A stretch of DNA of 11,639 bases from Actinomycetes bacterium (GTDB lineage Bacteria > Actinomycetota > Actinomycetes > Actinomycetales > Cellulomonadaceae), in NCBI GenBank assembly GCA_023460255.1, contig JAEWQZ010000250.1:1-11639 (forward strand), in the 5' to 3' direction. Positions 1 to 11,639 of the stretch are shown here, in pieces. The position numbers were made by a program, and so were the translations under genes. The notes beneath the pieces were generated by a model. It had not been told where the DNA came from. It saw only the letters and a list, made by a program, of their open reading frames with translations, and made no database searches. The number at the start of each line of letters is the position of its first letter. Positions within the stretch are counted from its first letter, which is position 1.

Positions 1-1942
<1,942 letters not shown>

Positions 1943-1956
1943 CCTCGCGGGTCCCG

Positions 1957-1982
1957 GCTCGCCCGCCTCGGCGCGGGCGAGC
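1957..1982 (+). promoter_or_regulatory. Perfect 10-bp hairpin in the rpoB-rpoC spacer
   Basis: Left arm GCTCGCCCGC (1957-1966) and right arm GCGGGCGAGC (1973-1982) are exact reverse complements around a 6-nt loop. The hairpin begins 14 nt after the rpoB stop and is not followed by a T-run. It could be a partial terminator, a pause site or an RNase processing site that tunes RpoC relative to RpoB, or simply a 3'-end stabiliser. The structure is seen in the sequence; the function is inference. Confidence 0.55.
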
Positions 1983-1994
1983 GGGGGCCGGCCC

Positions 1995-2010
1995 TAGGCC
2001 CACCGGCCTA
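1995..2010 (+). promoter_or_regulatory. Second small hairpin in the rpoB-rpoC spacer
   Basis: TAGGCC (1995-2000) and GGCCTA (2005-2010) form an exact 6-bp stem with a 4-nt CACC loop. It ends 17 nt before the purine-rich ribosome-binding region of rpoC. The palindrome GGGCCGGCCC at 1985-1994 lies directly upstream and could compete for pairing. With the 1957-1982 hairpin it makes most of the 101-nt spacer foldable. Its role is unknown. Confidence 0.35.
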
Positions 2011-2026
2011 CCGGTGATCATCATTC

Positions 2027-2039
2027 GAAGGAAGTAGGA
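2027..2039 (+). promoter_or_regulatory. Ribosome-binding site of rpoC
   Basis: A purine run, GAAGGAAGTAGGA, lies ahead of the TTG at 2044. AAGGA (2028-2032) leaves an 11-nt spacer and TAGGA (2035-2039) a 4-nt spacer, so either could act. It supports the TTG start, after which the protein begins MLDVNVFDELRIGLAT as expected for actinobacterial beta-prime. Confidence 0.7.
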
Positions 2040-2043
2040 CACC

Positions 2044-5919
<3,876 letters not shown>

Positions 5920-5923
5920 CGAG

Positions 5924-5964
5924 CGTCCTCGGGCGGGCGGTCACGACTCGCCCGCCCGAGGACG
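5924..5964 (+). terminator. Terminator hairpin of the rpoBC operon (first of two)
   Basis: CGTCCTCGGGCGGGCG (5924-5939) and CGCCCGCCCGAGGACG (5949-5964) form an exact 16-bp stem with a 9-nt loop, starting 5 nt after the rpoC stop. No T-run follows; GC-rich hairpins without a T-run are often called as terminators in actinobacteria. Because the stem is perfect it would fold on either strand. Confidence 0.85.
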
Positions 5965-6010
5965 ACAGCGGTGCGCATCCCTTGCGAGGACTGGTCGGGA
6001 CGCGCTGCAC

Positions 6011-6043
6011 GAGGAGGGGCTCACCGTGGGTGAGCCCCTCCTC
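6011..6043 (+). terminator. Second, tandem terminator hairpin after rpoC
   Basis: GAGGAGGGGCTCACC (6011-6025) and GGTGAGCCCCTCCTC (6029-6043) form an exact 15-bp stem with a GTG triloop. No T-run follows. It lies 46 nt beyond the first hairpin. Together they should insulate the downstream gene from rpoBC transcription. A GTG in the loop is in frame with the next gene but is not a credible start. Confidence 0.8.
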
Positions 6044-6090
6044 TGCGTCCCGGTACCGGCGCCGAACCGCCCGCCCGGCACGCGCCGCGG

Positions 6091-6099
6091 TGCTACGGT
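6091..6099 (+). promoter_or_regulatory. Candidate extended -10 promoter for the 6137 gene
   Basis: TGCTACGGT combines a TGn extension with a TANNNT -10 hexamer (TACGGT, 6094-6099). No convincing -35 is seen 16-18 bp upstream. Transcription from about 6106 would give a leader of about 30 nt. Support comes from the position just after two terminators and before the gene; the match itself is short. Confidence 0.4.
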
Positions 6100-6127
6100 G
6101 CGTCGGCCGTGGAAGCCCCGATGGATC

Positions 6128-6133
6128 GAGGGA
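6128..6133 (+). promoter_or_regulatory. Ribosome-binding site deciding the ATG at 6137
   Basis: GAGGGA lies 3 nt before the ATG, rather tight but purine-rich. No comparable site precedes the in-frame GTG codons at 6026 or 6098, so the ATG is preferred. Confidence 0.5.
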
Positions 6134-6136
6134 AGC

Positions 6137-6982
6137 ATGACGACCGCCGCGTCGACCCCGCCGCCTCCACCGCCGGCACCCCCCGCCCCGCCCGCGGCGG
6201 CATCTCGTCGGGCCACGCTGCCGTGGGTCATCACGGCTGTCGCCGTCGTCGTGGCCGTGGCGTGCGCGGGCGCGCTCGTACGGGCGCGGGCCGATGGCGA
6301 CAGGTCGGGCGCGCCGACCGGGCCGCGCGTCGAGCGCACGTTCGCGACGCCGGAGGAGGCGGTGGGCTACTTCGCGGATCGCGTCGCGGCGGGCGACCTG
6401 GGCGCTGCGCTCGAGGCGTTCGCACTGGCGCCGGCCGTCGACGGCTACTCGTTCGAGGCCGAGGGAGAGTACGTCGGGGCCGTGACCCCGGCGACCTGGC
6501 TGCCGGCGAGCTCGGAGGGCTACCGCGCCGTGGACGCCGACCTGCGACGCGGCGACGCGGCGTCGCAGGTGCGGTCGTTCGTCCGCACCGTCGCCGCGCC
6601 GGACCTCGAGGACGGCGTCACCATCGTGCTCGACGATCGGGAGACGGCGGCGGACATCGCCGCGGCCCTGGCGCCCGAGCGGCTGTCCGGCCTCGAGGTC
6701 GTCAGCGTGGACCCCCTGCAGCCCACGCTGCGTGAGGGCGCGGACCGCGACCCGTTCGTCGCGCGCGCGGCGATCTACGGCGCCGACGAGCTGACCGAGG
6801 TCGCGATCCTCTACGAGACGTCGGAGGGGCTCGCGTACAGCGGGGCGACCCTGCTGCGCTACGGCGACCGGTGGTCGCTCTGGAGCCTGAGCTCGGCTCT
6901 GGTCGGTGCCATGTGGGGGGAGCTCGTCCCGACGTCGGAGTCCGAGTACGCCGATCTCGTCGCCCGCTTCGACGCGTCATGA
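6137..6982 (+). CDS. Proline-rich, single-pass membrane protein of unknown family
   Basis: I do not recognise the family of this 281-residue protein. Residues 1-22 are almost all P, A, T and S, with six prolines in a row at 8-13. R24-R25 precede a hydrophobic segment at about 28-48 (LPWVITAVAVVVAVACAGAL), which reads as a membrane anchor with the rest probably outside the cell. The outer part begins with TPEEAVGYFADRVAAGDLGA (about 70-89), a pattern I associate with NTF2-like extracytoplasmic domains, and ends with a tryptophan-rich strand region, GDRWSLWSLSS. No catalytic motif is visible. Cys43 is preceded by A-V-A, a poor lipobox, so lipoprotein status is unlikely. The ATG start follows GAGGGA; an in-frame GTG at 6026 lies inside a terminator loop. 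The gene stands alone between rpoBC terminators and the str promoter. GC-rich codon use matches its neighbours, so it is very likely a real native gene. Confidence 0.85.
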   Translation: MTTAASTPPPPPPAPPAPPAAASRRATLPWVITAVAVVVAVACAGALVRARADGDRSGAPTGPRVERTFATPEEAVGYFADRVAAGDLGAALEAFALAPAVDGYSFEAEGEYVGAVTPATWLPASSEGYRAVDADLRRGDAASQVRSFVRTVAAPDLEDGVTIVLDDRETAADIAAALAPERLSGLEVVSVDPLQPTLREGADRDPFVARAAIYGADELTEVAILYETSEGLAYSGATLLRYGDRWSLWSLSSALVGAMWGELVPTSESEYADLVARFDAS

Positions 6983-7067
6983 CGTGTCTGCGGCGGTGCG
7001 TGGGATGGAGCGGTTCGCCGGCGCGTCGACGCCCCTGATCCCCTGGTGCCCGCACCCGATCCTCGCT

Positions 7068-7097
7068 TTGACGCTCCCTCGGACCAGCAGGTAGCGT
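7068..7097 (+). promoter_or_regulatory. SigA-type promoter of the str operon
   Basis: TTGACG (7068-7073) and TAGCGT (7092-7097) are separated by 18 bp, a near-consensus housekeeping promoter in a region with no gene. It points at rpsL, 276 bp downstream. Initiation is expected at about 7103-7106. It is the best promoter match I found in the window, as fits a highly expressed ribosomal operon. Confidence 0.8.
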
Positions 7098-7105
7098 GGG
7101 CCCCT

Positions 7106-7192
7106 GTGCCCGCGCCGTCGGGCCCTCGCGCGTGCTCCGCGTCGGACGCCGCCCCTCGTGGGTGGGGCTCCGGTGAGGGGGCCGGGTGGTGA
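7106..7192 (+). CDS. Possible 28-codon leaderless upstream ORF in the str leader
   Basis: A GTG at 7106 lies 8 nt after the -10 hexamer, where transcription could begin, so the transcript could start with the codon itself. The frame runs 28 codons (MPAPSGPRACSASDAAPRGW, then about eight more residues) to TGA at 7190-7192, inside the 7185-7198 hairpin. Leaderless short ORFs are common in actinobacteria. There is no internal Shine-Dalgarno and the peptide resembles nothing I know; chance is a real possibility. Confidence 0.25.
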   Translation: MPAPSGPRACSASDAAPRGWGSGEGAGW

Positions 7193-7323
7193 TCCACCGA
7201 TCGCGCGGTCCCACCGTCCAGAAACATCCTGGCGGTCGGCGCCGCGTCCGAAGGGGACGACACGCCCGGGCGCGGGGGTCGGTGCGGGACGAAAGGCACC
7301 AGGTCCGGCGACGGGCCTCATGA

Positions 7324-7340
7324 CCGGGTCGAGGACCCGG
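7324..7340 (+). promoter_or_regulatory. 7-bp hairpin just upstream of the rpsL ribosome-binding site
   Basis: CCGGGTC (7324-7330) and GACCCGG (7334-7340) form an exact stem with a GAG triloop, ending 18 nt before the GAAGG site (7359-7363). It is too close to rpsL, and lacks a T-run, to be an ordinary terminator. It may shape access to the ribosome-binding site or be part of a feedback site. Confidence 0.4.
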
Positions 7341-7372
7341 CCGACCATACGACCAGCAGAAGGCGAGACGCA

Positions 7373-7747
7373 GTGCCCACGATCCAGCAGCTCGTGCGCA
7401 AGGGCCGGGCGACGAAGTCGGTGTCCTCGAAGACACCAGCCCTGAAGGGCAGCCCGCAGCGGCGCGGTGTGTGCACCCGCGTCTACACGACCACTCCGAA
7501 GAAGCCGAACTCGGCGCTGCGCAAGGTGGCGCGTGTGAAGCTCTCGAGCCAGATCGAGGTCACGGCGTACATCCCCGGCGTCGGCCACAACCTCCAGGAG
7601 CACTCGATCGTGCTCGTGCGCGGCGGCCGCGTGAAGGACCTGCCCGGCGTGCGCTACAAGATCGTCCGCGGCGCCCTCGACACCCAGGGTGTCAAGGGTC
7701 GCAAGCAGGCCCGCAGCCGCTACGGCGCCAAGAAGGAGAAGAGCTGA
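7373..7747 (+). CDS. rpsL: 30S ribosomal protein S12
   Basis: S12 is a 30S protein at the decoding centre that helps monitor codon-anticodon fit. The 124-residue length is normal for actinobacteria. The core TTTPKKPNSALRKVARVKL (39-57) and the loop VRGGRVKDLPGVRYK (82-96) are intact. The lysines whose change gives streptomycin resistance, K43 and K88, are both the susceptible type. D89 is at the position that carries beta-methylthiolation in some bacteria. The N-terminus starts from GTG with GAAGG at 7359-7363, 9 nt upstream, and gives the expected MPTIQQLVRKGR. Position 70 is valine, in IPGVGHNLQ, where E. coli has glutamate; I recall this as usual in Micrococcales. It is the first gene of the str operon and its stop overlaps rpsG by one base. 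Identification is certain. Confidence 0.99.
   Translation: MPTIQQLVRKGRATKSVSSKTPALKGSPQRRGVCTRVYTTTPKKPNSALRKVARVKLSSQIEVTAYIPGVGHNLQEHSIVLVRGGRVKDLPGVRYKIVRGALDTQGVKGRKQARSRYGAKKEKS
7734..7738 (+). promoter_or_regulatory. Ribosome-binding site of rpsG inside rpsL
   Basis: AGGAG sits in the last codons of rpsL, 8 nt before the rpsG ATG at 7747. With the TGATG stop-start junction it supports translational coupling of S12 and S7, and it fixes the rpsG start. Confidence 0.8.
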
Positions 7748-8217
7748 TGCCTCGTAAGGGCCCGGCCCCGAAGCGGCCGCTCATCACCGACCCGGTCTAC
7801 GGCTCCCCGATCGTCACCCAGCTCATCAACAAGGTGCTGCTCGACGGCAAGCGCTCGGTGGCCGAGGCGATCGTCTACGGCGCGCTCGAGGGCGCGCGGG
7901 AGAAGACGGGCACCGACCCCGTCGTCATCCTCAAGCGCGCGCTGGACAACGTCCGCCCCGCGCTCGAGGTCCGCTCCCGCCGCGTCGGCGGCGCCACCTA
8001 CCAGGTGCCGGTCGAGGTGCGCCCCGTGCGGGCGACCACGCTGGCGCTGCGCTGGCTCGTGGACTTCTCCCGCGCGCGCCGCGAGAAGACCATGACCGAG
8101 CGCCTCATGAACGAGATCCTCGACGCGAGCAACGGCCTGGGCGCCGCTGTCAAGCGTCGCGAGGACATGCACAAGATGGCCGAGTCGAACCGGGCCTTCG
8201 CGCACTACCGCTGGTGA
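7747..8217 (+). CDS. rpsG: 30S ribosomal protein S7
   Basis: S7 is a primary 16S rRNA-binding protein that nucleates assembly of the 30S head and lies near the E and P sites. The 156-residue length matches the bacterial norm. The family hallmarks are LINKVLLDGKRSVAEAIVYGAL (roughly 28-49, partly quoted), the beta-hairpin region VRSRRVGGATYQVPVEVRP, and the C-terminal helix with KRREDMHKMAESNRAFAHYR. The ATG shares its A with the rpsL stop (TGATG), so translation is probably coupled. In E. coli, S7 represses the str operon by binding an intergenic site of nearly 100 nt between rpsL and rpsG; that spacer does not exist here, so any such control must differ. fusA follows after 54 nt. Identification is certain. 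Confidence 0.99.
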   Translation: MPRKGPAPKRPLITDPVYGSPIVTQLINKVLLDGKRSVAEAIVYGALEGAREKTGTDPVVILKRALDNVRPALEVRSRRVGGATYQVPVEVRPVRATTLALRWLVDFSRARREKTMTERLMNEILDASNGLGAAVKRREDMHKMAESNRAFAHYRW

Positions 8218-8271
8218 CCCCGGCGCCGCGCACCTGACCGGCTCACCCGACTACCCGAGAAGGGCTCCCAC

Positions 8272-10374
<2,103 letters not shown>

Positions 10375-10378
10375 TCCC

Positions 10379-10440
10379 ACAGGTCGAACCGTCAGTACCG
10401 TCAACTCAACCTGTAGCGACCCGCACGCCCCGCAGGGGTC
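10379..10440 (+). promoter_or_regulatory. fusA-tuf spacer: possible tuf promoter and repeats
   Basis: This part of the 117-bp spacer is less GC-rich than its surroundings. It has two ACCGTCA copies (10388-10394 and 10397-10403, 9-nt period), the inverted pair ACAGGT (10379-10384) and ACCTGT (10409-10414), and CCCC/GGGG around GCA (10428-10438). TACCGT (10396-10401) and TAGCGA (10414-10419) are possible -10 elements, but neither has a good -35. In Streptomyces a tuf-specific promoter is known between fusA and tuf1, so a weak one here is plausible. Confidence 0.3.
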
Positions 10441-10479
10441 ACCCGGCACCTGCACCGATGCGACAACTACCCGAGTCCG

Positions 10480-10485
10480 AGGAGG
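10480..10485 (+). promoter_or_regulatory. Strong ribosome-binding site of tuf
   Basis: AGGAGG, the core of a longer GAGGAGGA run (10479-10486), lies 6 nt before the GTG at 10492. It is the closest Shine-Dalgarno match in the window and fits the need for very abundant EF-Tu. Confidence 0.85.
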
Positions 10486-10491
10486 ACCCAA

Positions 10492-11639
10492 GTGGCTAAG
10501 GCCAAGTTCGAGCGGACCAAGCCGCACGTCAACATCGGGACGATCGGTCACGTCGACCACGGCAAGACGACGCTGACCGCCGCGATCTCGAAGGTGCTGC
10601 ACGACAAGTACCCCGAGATCAACCCGTTCACGCCGTTCGACGAGATCGACAAGGCGCCGGAGGAGAAGCAGCGCGGTATCACGATCAACATCGCGCACGT
10701 CGAGTACCAGACGGAGAAGCGCCACTACGCGCACGTCGACGCGCCGGGTCACGCGGACTACATCAAGAACATGATCACCGGTGCCGCCCAGATGGACGGC
10801 GCGATCCTGGTGGTCGCGGCGACCGACGGCCCGATGGCCCAGACGCGTGAGCACGTGCTGCTCGCCCGCCAGGTCGGCGTCCCCTACCTGCTCGTGGCGC
10901 TGAACAAGGCCGACATGGTCGACGACGAGGAGATCCTCGAGCTCGTCGAGATGGAGGTCCGTGAGCTGCTCAGCTCCCAGGGCTTCGACGGTGACGAGGC
11001 ACCCGTGATCCGGGTCTCGGGCCTCAAGGCTCTCGAGGGCGACCCCGAGTGGACGAAGTCGGTCGAGGACCTCCTCGACGCCGTCGACAACTCGATCCCC
11101 GAGCCCGTCCGTGACATGGACAAGCCGTTCCTCATGCCGATCGAGGACGTCTTCACCATCACCGGCCGCGGCACCGTCGTCACCGGCAAGGTCGACCGCG
11201 GCAAGCTGCCGATCAACTCCGAGGTCGAGATCCTCGGCATCCGGCCGGTGCAGAAGACCGTCGTCACCGGTATCGAGATGTTCCACAAGCAGATGGACGA
11301 GGCGTGGGCCGGTGAGAACTGTGGCCTCCTGCTCCGCGGCATCAAGCGCGAGGAGGTCGAGCGCGGCCAGGTCGTGGCGAAGCCGGGGACCATCACCCCG
11401 CACACCAACTTCGAGGCCCAGGTCTACGTCCTGGCCAAGGACGAGGGCGGCCGTCACAACCCGTTCTACTCGAACTACCGTCCGCAGTTCTACTTCCGCA
11501 CCACCGACGTCACCGGCGTCATCACGCTGCCCGAGGGCACCGAGATGGTCATGCCCGGCGACAACACCGAGATGACGGTCGAGCTGATCCAGCCGATCGC
11601 CATGGAGGAGGGCCTCGGCTTCGCCATCCGTGAGGGTGG
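10492..11639 (+). CDS. tuf: Elongation factor Tu (3' truncated by window edge)
   Basis: EF-Tu is the GTPase that brings aminoacyl-tRNA to the ribosomal A site. The frame is open from GTG at 10492 to the window end: 382 complete codons of an expected 397 or so, so about 15 C-terminal residues and the stop are missing. It begins MAKAKFERTKPHVNIGTIGH. The G motifs are GHVDHGKT (19-26), RGITI (61-65), DAPGH (83-87), NKAD (138-141) and SGLK (176-179), where E. coli has SALK. Domain 2 contains ITGRGTVVTGKVDRG and AGENCGLLLRG, and domain 3 contains RPQFYFRTTDVTG. It is last in the usual rpsL-rpsG-fusA-tuf order and preceded by a strong ribosome-binding site. Whether a second tuf copy exists elsewhere cannot be seen here. 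Identification is certain. Confidence 0.99.
   Translation, partial: MAKAKFERTKPHVNIGTIGHVDHGKTTLTAAISKVLHDKYPEINPFTPFDEIDKAPEEKQRGITINIAHVEYQTEKRHYAHVDAPGHADYIKNMITGAAQMDGAILVVAATDGPMAQTREHVLLARQVGVPYLLVALNKADMVDDEEILELVEMEVRELLSSQGFDGDEAPVIRVSGLKALEGDPEWTKSVEDLLDAVDNSIPEPVRDMDKPFLMPIEDVFTITGRGTVVTGKVDRGKLPINSEVEILGIRPVQKTVVTGIEMFHKQMDEAWAGENCGLLLRGIKREEVERGQVVAKPGTITPHTNFEAQVYVLAKDEGGRHNPFYSNYRPQFYFRTTDVTGVITLPEGTEMVMPGDNTEMTVELIQPIAMEEGLGFAIREG

Larger units (their letters stand above)
7104..7372 (+). promoter_or_regulatory. Long structured 5' leader of the str operon mRNA
   Basis: About 270 nt separate the expected transcription start from rpsL. Short exact stems occur in series. GGTGG/CCACC spans 7185-7198 with a 4-nt loop. 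An 8-bp stem spans 7213-7236 (ACCG plus CCAG, paired with CTGG plus CGGT) with one bulged T and the loop AAACATC. CGTCC/GGACG spans 7245-7259, GGTGC/GCACC spans 7281-7300, and CCGGGTC/GACCCGG spans 7324-7340. Stems of 4-5 bp arise easily at this GC content, so only the second and last carry weight. The leader may control S12/S7 synthesis, but no known leader family is recognised. The 85 bp before the promoter (6983-7067) show no gene and no strong terminator. Confidence 0.45.

Noticed and set aside
1985..2020. A cluster of short palindromes (GGGCCGGCCC, CCTAGG, ACCGGT, TGATCA)
   Set aside because: Short palindromes are frequent in GC-rich spacers and show no common spacing or motif, so I do not read them as an operator array.
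6026..6136. GTG at 6026 as the start of the membrane protein (318 residues)
   Set aside because: The codon sits in the triloop of a perfect 15-bp terminator hairpin, has no usable ribosome-binding site, and would add 37 residues unlike a protein N-terminus. The ATG at 6137 follows GAGGGA.
6254..6268. Lipobox around Cys43 of the membrane protein
   Set aside because: The residues before the cysteine are A-V-A, lacking the usual leucine-like residue at -3, and the hydrophobic segment continues past the cysteine.
6109..6735. An ATG-started frame of 208 codons overlapping the membrane protein gene
   Set aside because: The translation is Arg/Gly-rich and low-complexity, a frame shadow; the overlapping frame has a clear membrane segment and a balanced composition.
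7320..7353. A second promoter close to rpsL (ATGACC with TACGAC)
   Set aside because: The spacer is 22 bp and the -10 lacks the final T; the promoter at 7068-7097 is far better.

Overview
The window is a very GC-rich chromosomal segment from an actinomycete. Third codon positions are almost all G or C, GTG and TTG starts predominate, and all genes lie on the + strand. The RpoB, RpoC, S12 and EF-Tu sequences look like Actinomycetota, with the actinobacterial coiled-coil insertion in beta-prime and a 124-residue S12. I infer Micrococcales, perhaps Cellulomonadaceae, from recall of family sequences and not from any search.

Layout. Bases 1-1942 hold the 3' part of rpoB (RNA polymerase beta), which starts beyond the rifampicin-resistance region. 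A 101-bp spacer with two perfect hairpins separates it from complete rpoC (2044-5919, TTG start). Two perfect GC-rich inverted repeats (5924-5964 and 6011-6043) then close the rpoBC operon. Next is a separate gene (6137-6982) for a 281-residue protein with a proline-rich N-terminus and one membrane segment; I cannot assign it to a family. A 390-bp non-coding stretch (6983-7372) carries a strong SigA-type promoter (TTGACG, 18 bp, TAGCGT), followed by a roughly 270-nt hairpin-rich leader. The leader may include a 28-codon leaderless ORF. The str operon follows: rpsL (7373-7747), rpsG (7747-8217, overlapping by 1 nt), fusA (8272-10374) and tuf (10492 to the window edge, lacking about 15 C-terminal codons). 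A 117-bp spacer before tuf may carry an extra tuf promoter.

The genes work together in the core of gene expression. RpoB and RpoC form the catalytic core of RNA polymerase. S12 and S7 belong to the small ribosomal subunit (decoding centre, and head/E-P site). EF-Tu delivers aminoacyl-tRNA and EF-G drives translocation. Gene order and lengths are normal for the phylum.

I found no mobile element, CRISPR array, RNA gene, broken gene or clearly new system. The parts worth a second look are the unassigned membrane protein between the two operons, the str leader, the overlapping rpsL-rpsG junction with no room for an E. coli-type S7 site, and the rpoB-rpoC spacer hairpins.
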